Origin: Pegoplata infirma
Taxonomy: Eukaryota; Arthropoda; Insecta; Diptera; Anthomyiidae
Length of the DNA: 64,000 bases
Assembly: GCA_963921195.1 (NCBI GenBank)
Contig: CAWUER010000512.1
Location: 923,354 to 987,353 of the forward strand
Direction of reading: 5' to 3'
Below the pieces are notes generated by a model. That model saw only the letters and a program-made list of their open reading frames with translations, was not told the origin of the DNA and did no database searches. The position numbers and the translations under genes are program-made. Each line of letters begins with the position of its first letter. The stretch's first letter is position 1. Positions 11,480 through 21,866 of the stretch are shown piece after piece.

Positions 11480-12440
11480 AAAAATTTTTCAGAAGGTCTT
11501 AGAATCGGTCACAGAATCTGAGACTTTTCCATAGAAAAAGGTACAAAAAAACTCTAAAATTTTTTACGTCCTCAAACATTTTATTTTTTGGATTTTTGTA
11601 GAAGAATTCCGAATTCACGAAGTCTCAGAATCTGAGACTTTTTTTAAGGAAACATAACTCAGAATCTGAGACCTACTGTGCCATTCCCCACCTCGGTTGA
11701 AGTGAGTGACGTCAAAATTTTTTTGTAAAACAAAAACAAAAAATTCAAATTTGTTTTGGTTTAACGTATAACATTTGTAGTCACTCACTTTGTACGACAT
11801 ACTGATTCTGGGCAGTAATTAGAGGTCTCAAAATTTGAGACTTATACTGATACTTTTTCTATAGGAAAAAGGTCTCAAAATCTGAATCTTTTTTAAAAAG
11901 AAAAACTGAGACTTTTTATTGTTAAAAAAAAGTCTCAGAAATTTGAGATTTATACTGATACTTTTTATTGTTAAAAAAAAGTCTCAGAAGTTGAAACTAA
12001 CTCAATTAAGGGGCCCTCGTAGGCTAGTTGGTAGCGTGCTAGCCTTTCAACTTGGGGGTCGTGGGTTCGATTCCCACCAGAACCCTTGGTTTTTTTCGCT
12101 ACAATGCATTGCAATGAGACGACGGTCATTGTTACCAGTTCTCGGTTAGGATGAATTTATTAAAAAAGAAATGAGTTGTAAATAAATAGAAAGAATAAAT
12201 AAAAATAATGTGATCAAAAAAAAAAACTAACTCAATTGGAAGAAGATCGCAGAATCTGAGTTTTTTCTATAGGAAAAAGGTCTGAGAATCTGCAATTTTT
12301 TCTATAGGAAAAAAGTCTGAGACTTTTTCTATAGAAAAAAGGTTTCGGAATCTAAAATTTTTTCAGTACGAACAAATCTAATAGTATGAGACATTTTCTA
12401 TAATAAAAATATCTCAAAAAAATAACAAAACTCATTCGGC
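11480..12440 (+). repeat. Dispersed palindromic minisatellite, degenerate
   Basis: Scattered diverged units combine CTCAGAATCTGAG and TTTTTCTATAGAAAAA, the same two dyads that make the long array at 38570-39890. Here units are interrupted and decayed, and a SINE is inserted at 12008. The neighbouring 11000-11480 is homopolymer-rich and holds nothing I can name. Confidence 0.65.
12008..12223 (+). mobile_element. tRNA-derived SINE with perfect 14-bp target duplication
   Basis: The head looks like a tRNA. An A-box-like TAGGCTAGTTGG lies near 12021 and a perfect B box GGTTCGATTCC near 12064, within a GTGGG/CCCAC T-arm, followed by AGAACCC that can pair with the GGG(G) at the start. These are internal RNA polymerase III promoter elements. 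An unrelated body of about 70 bases follows, then an A-rich tail. AAACTAACTCAATT flanks the unit perfectly at 11994-12007 and 12224-12237, the signature of LINE-mediated retroposition. The anticodon arm is poorly paired, so this is not a working tRNA gene. Which LINE mobilised it cannot be told. Confidence 0.88.
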
Positions 12441-13187
12441 AAAAACATATAAATATAATGATTTTATAGCTTTCCCGTCACCTTTTTTGCAAAAAAAAAC
12501 CGTTTTTGCTCGGCCGACAAATCATAATGATTTTTTTATTCGAAGTAAAAAAAATAAATTCCCCCCCCCCCCCAAAACCCAAAAGCTGTACCCGCCACTG
12601 ACCACAGAGTAGTGTAGGGTATAACTATAAGTACACAGAAAATAAAATTGTCAAATTTAAATCAACAAACATCAATTGTAAATCAACCAAATTGTAAATC
12701 AACCAAACATTTAGTAAAAACGGCCGCCAGTTGTCCATAATACAAAGTTTCGATTTTGTTTTCAACAAACTTAGTCAAGTCATTTTATTTCAAAATTATT
12801 TTATCATGTCAACAAATAGTTTTTGTGTTTGTTGAAAAAAAGTAAGATTTTTTACTTTTGTCAGATCAACAAATTGTGTTTGTGTTTGTTTAATTTCTTT
12901 GTTGAAAAAAAATAAAATTTTGTACGTTTGTCAATACAAATAATAATTTTAGAGAACTATTACAAACTCGTTTATCAATTTTTTTTTATATTTTTTCAGC
13001 ATTCAATATTTACAAACGTTAGTTGATATCACGAATTTCCCTATAGGAGCACTTTCAGTGAAAAAGTTAATTGTATTCACAAATATGGGGGTCAATATAT
13101 GTATCTTTGGAGTGCAAATGGTTAGGTACCCTTGTTACCCTAAAAATTTTAAATTTCGAAATTTGTCTTTCTCTTCGATGATAATTA
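12441..13187. other. AT-rich sequence with CAACAAA/TTTGTTG repeats
   Basis: From 12630 to 13030 the words ATCAACAAA and TTTGTTGA recur in both orientations. TACACAGAAAATAAAATTG at about 12633 resembles the left end of M1/M2, but no matching right end was found. No coding content. Confidence 0.35.
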
Positions 13188-14170
13188 CACTGTGCTACAG
13201 TGAAAAAATACTTCTGATGTGACATAGTATAGGTTGTTGGTTTTGTCGAGTAGATCACTCTCAAATTTTAGAGTTATTGTCAAAAAACATTTTTTTGGGA
13301 TTTTTCTCACTAAATCTTGTGTAATTCCGAAATTGTTAACCGATTTCAAATTTTTTAACTGTTTTGGATAGAAGAATGATAGGGCTTTCCATGTATGTGA
13401 ATTAGTCTACATATATAAGAAAGATATCTGAGTTAAAACACCTCAATTCAACCGAAAAAAGTAGTATTTTTGACCTTACCCCTTTCGAATTTGATAAAAC
13501 TTGGAATATAGTTGGGCCCTTACAAAAAAATCATAGTGCCAAAATTTTGGACTTCTTGTAATTTTTCTTCCCGAGATATGGGGTCTTGAAAATTGGCAAA
13601 ATCGTAAATATTTGACAAAAGTGTTTTGGGATAAATAAATATAACTCAAAAAGTAATAACAATACAGGTCTCAGTCAGGTTGCAGATAATAGGTAATAAG
13701 ACAGCCTTTAAAATGGCATTCCCCAAGATTTTTTTTGAAAAAGGTCAAAGGTCATTGGTTTTAACCTTAATTTTTGGAGAGCTATATCTCAAAAAACGAT
13801 ATTTTTAAAATTTTGGAAAAAATAAATGTTGTTAAGAATCACCTATACTACTTAAGTTTAAATTTTCAGGATGGAGTCTTCATTGGAACTTTTTATATTA
13901 ATAGAAACATTGTGACAGGAAAGAAAAAGCGGTGTAATTTCCCTTAGAAAAAAAAATATTTTTTTTGTCTTTGAAATTCTGGTACCAAAATTCGTTTTTC
14001 TGAATGTTTTTGACGTGCTGAGTTCAAATATGACCTTTGAACTGGTCTATCGCTATTACTTTTCAAGATATCAGCACATAAATGTGTAAAAATTGCTCAA
14101 ATGCTATTGCTGTGTTTATTTTGAACATTTAGGTGCATATATTATGTTCGTTTAACAACCTTTATATTTA
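13188..14170 (+). mobile_element. Z2, Z-family element, left end intact
   Basis: It starts CACTGTGCTACAGTGAAAAA after TTA. It continues with TGACATAGTATAGGTTGTTG and the Z-specific 'AGAGTTATTGTCAAAAAAC'. Past 13440 the interior differs from other copies, and the expected right end CACAGTG is not found, so this is a chimera or truncated copy. Confidence 0.6.
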
Positions 14171-14420
14171 CTTCAATCAAGAGTGAGGGGGCGAGCAGAA
14201 GCTATACAACTATGCAACGAAAAATAAAAACACACAATTGATTAGGTGATGCTCTAAAATAATTCAAAGTAAATTTCAAATTAAAGTTACTTTCCTTTAT
14301 TTTTTTCGATTTTAATGTTGAACAATTTTTGTGGATTCCCGAGTAAAAAAGTTTATATATAATTATATATAATTTGATAAAATTATATATATTTGATAAA
14401 ATTAGATAAAATTATATATA

Positions 14421-16490
14421 ACTAGCATGCCCGCCCGGAACTTCGCTACCGGTAATATTAAGTAACTGATTAAAGAAGGATTAGGATTAGAGTTTCCGTT
14501 TCTAAAATTCTCCCCTACAGAATTTTTTTTTATTTAATTTTTAACGTTGAAGTCTTTCATAAAAACTATTTAGAATAAACAATAAAATTAAAACAGCCCC
14601 GTTTAGCTTGGAATCGTGTTCGTTTCGGTAAATAATGTTCTTGAAAATTTTCGAGCCCTTATATTGTAATTATGAAACCATTTCATTTCCCGTATCACTC
14701 GATTTCGTTTCCCGTTCTATTCCATTTCGTTTCGTTTCCTTTTCTATTCATTTGTTTCCCTTTTAATTCCATTTTGTTCTGAATTCCAATTCATTTCGTT
14801 CCATATAGGATGCATCCCTTTAAAAAAAAAATAAAAGTACCACAGTACAATAATTTAACCTTATAACCCAATTAAAATCGAAATTTCAAGAAGGTACTTT
14901 TTCAGAATGATTTTTTGGGCTGAAGGATCCCACATTTCAAGTTACTATGACCAACTTTTCAGGAGATAGAAAAAGTTACAAAGTTCACTACTTTGCACGT
15001 ATTTGCCCCAGTAAAATAGGAATTTCCAAAAAGGTAATTTTTCAGAATGTTTTCAAATTGGATGAGTAGTTTCGGAGATTTTAAAATTTTAAGTCTTTTG
15101 ACCCAAATTGATCTTTAAAATGGGTGTGGTCAATAAAACCTACCCTAACTCACCCTGAAGGAAAATTCTAAATATTAGTGAAAACATATTTGAAATTCCA
15201 TAATAAGTTTCGTATATTTACAAATTTTACGTAGATGAACCGTAGCCTATGTCTAACTACTCTTAATGCTGGATAAAACATTTTTTAAATGAGTAGTTTC
15301 GGATATTTCGAAATTTTATGTTTTTGGCCAAAAGTGGTCGTAGAGGTGGGTGTGGTCGAAGAGAGCTAACCCATGTCCATCCTGAAAGACCATTCTTAAT
15401 ATATATTTGTGATTTTAACTCGGATACGTAGTTTGATCATATTTAAATTTTACGTTTTTCTTGCCGAAGGTGGGAGTAGAAATAAGCGTGGCCAATTAAA
15501 CCTACAATATTTCCACTATGATGGACCAAGTATTGGTGAAAAAAAATTGGAAATCAGATGAAAAATGTTGGAGATTTCAAAATTTAAGTTTTTTTTTGCA
15601 AAAAAGTGGGCGTATAAGTGGGCGTGGTTGATGAATCCTAGCATATGTCCACCATAAAAGATCATTTCAAGTATGTATTGGTGAAAACATTTTTGAAATC
15701 GGTTCAGTAGTTTTGGAGATTTTTTAAGTTTACGTTTTTTGGCCAAAAGTGGGCGTAGAAGTGGGCGAGGTCGATAAAACCTAGCCTATGTCAACCCTGG
15801 AAGAACACTCTAAATATTGCTGAAAACTTTTTTGAAATCAAATGAGTAGTTTCATAGATATTTAAATTTTAAGTTTTTTACCAAAAGTGGGCGTAGATGT
15901 GGGCGTGGTCGATAAAACCCAGCATATTTCCATAATGAAGGACCATTCCAAGTATGTATTGGTGAAAAAATTTTTGAAATCGGTTAAGTAGTTGTGGAGA
16001 TTTTGAAATTTTATGTTTTTTCACTAAAAGTGGGCGTAGAAGTGGGCGTGGTCGATGAAACCTAGCCTATGTCGACCCTGGGGGGTCCCTCTAAATATTG
16101 CTAAAAACTTTTTTGAAATCGGATGAGTAGTTTCATAGATATTCAAACTTTAAGTTTTTATCAAAAGTGGGCGTAGATGTGGGCGTGGTCGATGAAACCC
16201 AGCATATGTCCACCATGAAGGACGATTCCAAGTATGTATTGGTGAAAAAATTTTTGAAATCGGTTCAGTAGTTTTGAAGATTTTTCAATTTTACGTTTTT
16301 TGGCCAAAAGTGGGCGTAGAAGTGGACGTGGTCGATGAAACGTAGCCTATGTCCATCCTGGAGGAACACTTTAAATATTGCTGAAAACAGTTTTGAAATC
16401 GGATAAGTAGTCCCGGAGATTACCCTCTACAAACAAACAAACAAACATACAAACATTACCTCTTTATAATATTAAGTATATAAGTATAGA
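14421..16490 (+). mobile_element. K4, K-family element inserted in Q
   Basis: It starts ACTAGCATGCCCGCCCGGAA and ends with an (AAAC)n stretch at 16430-16460, then ATTACCTCTTTATAATATTA. Between them lie a stretch of 'TTCCATTTCGTTTC' repeats (14690-14800), one unit like those at 4540-5227 (14820-15000) and the 140-bp array. It interrupts the AT palindromes of Q, which resume at about 16500. The class is unresolved. Confidence 0.55.
15100..16436 (+). repeat. 140-bp tandem array, about nine units
   Basis: The phrase GTGGGCGTGGTCGATGAAACC or close variants recurs near 15120, 15345, 15485, 15620, 15762, 15900, 16042, 16181 and 16322. Each is followed by 'TAGCCTATGTCCACC', 'AAATATTG' or 'AAGTATGTATTGGTGAAAA', and GAAATCGG. 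Alternate units are more alike than neighbours, so the higher-order period is near 280. The array is internal to K4. Confidence 0.75.
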
Positions 16491-17117
16491 TATAGATATA
16501 GATTATATCCGAATTTTTTTATATAAAATTTTATAAAATTATATCAAATTATATATAATTTGATCAAATTTTATAAAATTAGATAAAATTATATATAATT
16601 TTATCAAATTGTATATAATTACATCAAAATTTGTTTTATATAAAATTTTATAAAATTATATCAAATTATATATAATTTGATAAAATTTTATAAAATTATA
16701 TAAAATTATATAAGATTTGATAAAATTTTATATAAAAAAAATCGGATATAATTTCATATAATTTTATCAAATTATATATAATTTTATATAATTTTATCAA
16801 ATTTTTTGAAAACAAAAACTTCTTTATATAATTTTATATAATTATATATAATTTTATCAAATATTATATAATTATATAAAATTATATAAAAAACTTTTTT
16901 ACTCGGGTTAACAATTCACAGGCGAAAAACCGACTTACTTAAACGAGACTAAAACAACGATTAACAAGCCGCGGGTAAAAGTTACATTTTTACAACCAAT
17001 AGAAAATCAATTAAAAATAGAATTCATGATGACAGCAGCACGCTCTGTCTTTGAAAATTTAATCAAACTTTAAACAGTGGGGTCTCGCTACTGCTCACGT
17101 TAACACTTTATATTTAA

Positions 17118-17999
17118 CCCTAGGATGTTCAGGCAAAAAAAAGTCACAAACGTAACAACCAGGTCCGCGCAGACCTATTGTGATTTGTAGGGGTTTACAT
17201 AAGCAGAAATCCTAAAAGTGTTTGTAAATATGTTTGTACGTTCTGCATTCACATTCTTAGCACAAAAAACTCAAAAAAAAATTCAATCGCATGCCACACC
17301 ATTCAAATAACTTTTAGGTTTGACTAGACCTTGGCAAGCATGAAAACTATGTCTGCGCAGACCTATATTTTTGTTTGGTTTTGGACCAAAATTTGAACCT
17401 AGCCAAGTAAGTGAAAACGTACGCGAATTTCATAGAATTAAATGTCAATGTGTTTGTACTGTCCCCTTACCACAGACCATATAGACACGCAACACGAGTG
17501 TTTATTTTGGTACTTTCAATATGGACGCATACAAAATACTACTAAATTTACTTCTCTGCCTAGAATACGTGTGCCCGTACGTGTGAGCTTTTGCATCTGT
17601 ATTTTCGTTGTTTGTTTACGTTTTGTATGAAACGTCAAAAGTTACACGCGCGTGCCGTCACTAATACATAAACATGTGCGAAACTTATTCGTTTCACCCC
17701 TATGCCCCTTACACATTTTACGAGCACAAAAGACAAAACTAATTTCAATAACATGCCTTACCATTCATTCAAATTCATAGGTCTGCACAGACCTAGTTTG
17801 TACGCTTATGACTATTTTTTTCTAAACACGAATAAAACCTCATAGAAACATATAAGCAGTCTGATGTTGAGCTAAGTTTGTTCTCAAGACCCGCTTCTAG
17901 GAAGTCATAAACGGATTCGTCTCTAAAACGAAAAACAATAGATTTCTACACAGTTTATTACGCAAAAGGTCTGCTCAGACCTGGTTGAACCTCCTAGGA
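17118..17999. mobile_element. piggyBac-like non-autonomous element (TTAA target)
   Basis: TTAA flanks it at 17114-17117 and 18000-18003. The ends are CCCTAGGATGTTCA and, in inverted sense, TCCTAGGAGGTTCA. A TTAA duplication plus CCYTAG-type ends is typical of the piggyBac superfamily (established); Kolobok elements also use TTAA. At least four near-palindromes AGGTCTGCGCAGACCT occur, at about 17161, 17353, 17779 and 17966, two of them close to the ends. No transposase frame is present in its 882 bases. Confidence 0.75.
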
Positions 18000-18003
18000 T
18001 TAA

Positions 18004-18919
18004 AAAAGCATTTTTAAAGAAAATATAATTTTGAATACGATGAGCTGTATCCTGAAAAATCGGATAAGAATTGACAGAGTTGTGATATTTTTTCTAAAAA
18101 AGAAAATTAAGATTTTGCAAGAAATCGCCGTACAGATAACCCAGGCAAAAAAAAATAAATTTTTCATAAGAGGTCATGTACAATATTTTTAAAGGTTTTC
18201 GGCGCGCTGAATCCGAATCTGACCTTCAAATTGCTCTATCGCTTCAGGTTTTTGAGATATTTAACATAAGTTGATGTATCAAAAACTTAATAGAATAGCG
18301 AAATTTCAAGGTGAAATTCGAATTCAGGGCGCCAAAAACCTTAAAAATAATGATACGCGACCTCTCAGTATGTTCGTTTATTTTTTTATTTTTTTTGCAT
18401 GGGTTGTCCGAACAGCAATTTCATGCAAAATCTTAATTTTCTTTTTTAGAAAAATTATCACAACTCTGTCAATTATTAGCCGATTTTTTCGGCATGAAGC
18501 TCATCGTATTCACAATTAAATTGTCTTTAAGAATACGTTTATAAATATAAATGTTGTTGAACGAACTATAGCAGAAAAAATCGATAAACTCAAAAAAATT
18601 TCAAAAAATAAAAAAGTTAGATATTGTTGAAAAAATCAATTCATATCTTTCTTATATGTATTGACCGATTCACACACATAAAAAGCCCTATCCTTCTTTT
18701 ATCCAAAAAAGTTAAAAAATTGAAAATCGGTTGAAAAGTTTTTAAGTTACACGTGGTATAGTGAGAACAGTTCCAAAAAATCGTTTTTTGACAATAACTT
18801 TAAAATTTGTGGGTGTCTCGCAAGTTTGATGGCATTTTTTGATCTTTTCGACGAGACCTACAACCTTAATTGCCTCATTTCAAAAGTGTATTTGATTTTG
18901 TGTTTTTTGTCGCACAGTG
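18004..18919 (+). mobile_element. Z3, Z-family foldback, right-hand part
   Basis: Inverted arms surround a central region: GAAAATTAAGATTTTGCAAG at 18103 faces TGCAAAATCTTAATTTTC at 18424. The right end is GTCGCACAGTG at 18919, followed by TAA. The left terminus has been lost where the TTAA element P now sits. No protein is encoded. Confidence 0.6.
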
Positions 18920-20210
18920 TAATCTAGTTTTCTGATAGCAGGGCAATGCACTGTACTTGTAGGGGCATCCCCTGAGTATTGGTAAAACACCACTATATAT
19001 TTTACAAAATTCTTGTTTGTGAATATGTTTTCATTTAAAACAATAAAAAATAATCTCAGCTTTTTTTGCTGGTGTGTTCTCAGTTTTTCCAGTAAACATG
19101 TAATAATATTATGTAGTAATAATATTGGTGTAATGTTAGCTTTTCAACAAAATTCTTTTAAAAATAGAAAAGAAGCAATCAAGTTAACAGTTTTTCCTTT
19201 GTCGACCGGATATTGCTTCATAAAACAGTTTTACTTAATGACTTGCAACAAAACATAAATCTGTAAAGAAACATACTTTTAGATTTGAAAGAAAAAAAAA
19301 ATAATCAATGATGCATTACAATTTCCCGTACTAAGATTAAACAAGAGAAAATAAAAAACATATTGCTCCTTCATAATTTAAGATAATTTTTATGTTTAAG
19401 TAGCGTTAAAAATATTTAAAAAGTTTTGCTTCATAAATTATAAACTTTTTTATAGTAAGTACAAGTTGTAGTATAAAAGCACATTAGAAGGGTTTGAAAT
19501 TCAAGAAATTGCTTAATATAGGTTTTCTTACTTCATAATTCCTTGTACATTTACAAGCACTTTTTAATTTGAAAATTAATAAAAAACAACTCTAAATAAT
19601 GTATAAAAATTAAAAAAAAAAAAAAACTGAATGATTCAATTGCAAAAACCATAATATATGGTTGCGAGTTCCGAAATTTATTTGAAGTAATCGCAACCAA
19701 AAAATTTGCTTTCTGCAATCGGACCATTTTGTTGGCTCTGTATTCGGTTGGCACAACTTATATGTTTTCTCTGTGTTTAGTCAAACAATCTTACGTCCGG
19801 CCTCACTTTCGAAATATAAACAAACCCAAAAAAACTATGAAAGGTACTTTTGGTTTGGAATTTCTATTGCGCGAAGAATAAGTACCAACCTTATATATGC
19901 ACACATTTGTACTACATTATTTAACACACGGAAAACTTTATAAAACAGTGATGGTTAAGTTTTTTAAAAACTTTACTCTTTTAAAATAGAATTAACGCAT
20001 AAAAGAATATAAGACGTTGCCGAGAATTCGGAAGTGTTAAAGTTAATAAACACTCAAAAAAGAAAATGTTATTAAGTTGATTAAAAACTTAACCAAAACT
20101 TTGTAAAACAATATTTAACAACTAAATTTGTATATTTATTTTGGGATTAACAAAAGAAAGATTTACTTTTGTTTGCCCGTGAGGCGGTAAAATGTAAATA
20201 AAACAATAGA
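18920..20210. other. Unassigned AT-rich sequence
   Basis: No gene, RNA or paired inverted repeat was seen. The ORFs of 67-81 codons here are low-complexity and have no recognisable motif. Confidence 0.4.
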
Positions 20211-20351
20211 GGTATTCAGAGTCTTGTTTCCACCCCTGGCAATGTAGCAAAAGAGTACTTCTTTCAAAAAATACATGTATTTTGAAAAGTAATTTTGAAA
20301 AGTGCTCTTTTACCACCAGTGCCAGGGCTGGCAAGCAAGACTCTGAATACC
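20211..20351. mobile_element. Short near-palindromic MITE or hairpin
   Basis: GGTATTCAGAGTCTTG at 20211 is matched by CAAGACTCTGAATACC at 20336-20351, with further pairing inward (CCTGGCAATG against CAGTGCCAGG; AAAAGAG against CTCTTTT). The whole 141 bases would fold into one hairpin. It could be a small MITE; a microRNA-like hairpin is possible but the long imperfect arms fit a MITE better. Confidence 0.6.
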
Positions 20352-20405
20352 ACTAATAAGTTTTTGATTTTAAAATATGAGAACTATTTTTCACTTTATT
20401 TATAT

Positions 20406-20475
20406 AAAACTAGCTGTTTTGCACCCGGCATTGCCCGGGTTGAAAAAAAGATTGTATCGCTCATTTTCTTGTATA
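20406..20475 (+). mobile_element. K2, start of a K-family element
   Basis: AAAACTAGCTGTTTTGCACCC is followed by GGCATTGCCCGGGTTGA, the same head as the inverted K3 at 5630-5660. It is interrupted by M3 at 20476; what follows M3 could be its continuation but is not recognisable. Confidence 0.5.
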
Positions 20476-20871
20476 CACTCAAAGAATTATGTAGGTAAAT
20501 TCCAGTGAATATTCACTTAAAACAAATGAAATTTTATTTAAAAACCATTCCACTGTTTTTTCATTTAAAATAAAAACACATTACAGTCAATTTTAAATGT
20601 TAATTTAATGACTAACCAAAACATTAAAAAACTAGTGAATATTCAGTTATTTTGTATTAAAAAACAGTAAAACTATAGAAGAAATTTTTTACTGCCGAAA
20701 TTAAATGTAACAGAAAATTCGTTTTTAATACAGTAAATTATTTTTTTTAAACTACAGAAACAGTAAAAAAATTAAATCCTTTATAAAATAAGTGATTTTT
20801 CTTTTAAAATGACTTTACTGATTACTTTTTAAAATAACCTACAAAGAGTTAATGACATAATTTTCTTAGTG
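20476..20871. mobile_element. M3, CAC/GTG-ended MITE with TA duplication
   Basis: It starts CACTCAAAGAATTATG and ends CATAATTTTCTTAGTG, inverted copies with few mismatches. TA lies on both sides (20474-20475 and 20872-20873). Inside are repeated short palindromes, for example CAGTGAATATTCACT at about 20503 and ACTAGTGAATATTCAGT at about 20631. There is no coding capacity in 396 bases. It shares its plan with A, B, B2, M1, M2 and M4. Confidence 0.78.
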
Positions 20872-20873
20872 TA

Positions 20874-21866
20874 GTGTCATAACTCAAAATATTTCGTTTT
20901 TGGGTAAACAATACAGAATTATTTGTTCCATACTGCTTTATATTGTGTCAAAAATTCGTATTAATATCTTTTAAACTCACCGTTTGAGAAGAGAACACAC
21001 CATTATAACATTTTCTATATACGGGCCTTTTTCAATGTAAACCAAGTTTCAATTGTAAACTTTAAACAGGTTTTCTGTAAAATCAAACATTTTGCGTTAT
21101 GATACTATACAAGTAAATGAGCGATATAATGAATGAGTTTTTTTATTATTCAGTTTATTTACTGCTTAATGACTTTCATTGGGTTTAAGGGTTGGGCGAT
21201 TTTTTTTAGATTTCGCTTACCGTCGGGGTTTGGAACATTTGCCTTTTAGGGTCAATATTAGCACAACAAAATATTGGACTTTTTGGGATTTTTTTTTTGG
21301 TTTCTTTTTTGACTTGAAAGTTGAGATGCTCCGAACAAAGTGAAAAAAACGTTTTTTTTTTTTACTGAAAACATAAGTTGTAAGTTGTTCATCGGTAAAA
21401 AAAATGTACCAAATATCAATTAATTTATGGCGAAAATTTGATAAGCGTGATAACTAGAGTTTTTTCCCCGCACTTTTTCATTTCCCGGGAAAGCGGAAAA
21501 TTTTTGTAATTTTTCCGGGTTCCCGGGATCCGGCAGCGGGACTTCCAGCCATATAAAAGGGATTTTTATTTAGAAAAAAGTGTATTAAAAGCTTAAAAAA
21601 CTGGCTAAAAAAAGTAAGTTTGAGAAATTAGTACACAAACATGTCCATTTAAATTACGTATTAACTTGAGAACTTTGATTTTTTAATTTTCATACAGTAT
21701 TTTTTTATCACGAAAAATTATTTTTCTTAAAACAGTATAAAAAAATACCACAAAAAAACTAGAGGTATGAGATCGCAAAAAATCGTAACAGTAATGAAAA
21801 TTATAGTAATTGGTCTCAGTCCAAACACGAACTGATTGGATCCATATTTGGTTAAATCTTTAATTA
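20874..21866. other. Unassigned AT-rich sequence
   Basis: No gene seen. A GC-rich palindromic patch at 21480-21545 (TTCCCGGGAAAGCGG, TTCCCGGGATCCGG) resembles the CCCGGGAT repeats of element U, so it may be a remnant of a related hAT-like end. Confidence 0.35.

Larger units (their letters stand above)
14338..16907. mobile_element. Q, AT-palindromic element with CCCGAGTAAAAAAGT ends
   Basis: Left end CCCGAGTAAAAAAGTTTATA at 14338; right end ACTTTTTTACTCGGG at 16893-16907. Both are followed inward by runs of TATATAATTTGATAAAATT-type words that are self-complementary at many scales. TT lies on both outer sides. A related right end with the same ACTTTTTTACTCGGG stands at 59787. A K element is inserted in the left part. 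No protein is encoded. Confidence 0.6.

Noticed and set aside
12010..12085. Functional tRNA gene
   Set aside because: The acceptor and anticodon stems pair poorly, and the unit has a body, A-rich tail and 14-bp target duplication, so it is a SINE head.
20211..20351. microRNA precursor
   Set aside because: A hairpin is present, but the full-length near-symmetrical arms are more typical of a MITE and nothing indicates processing.
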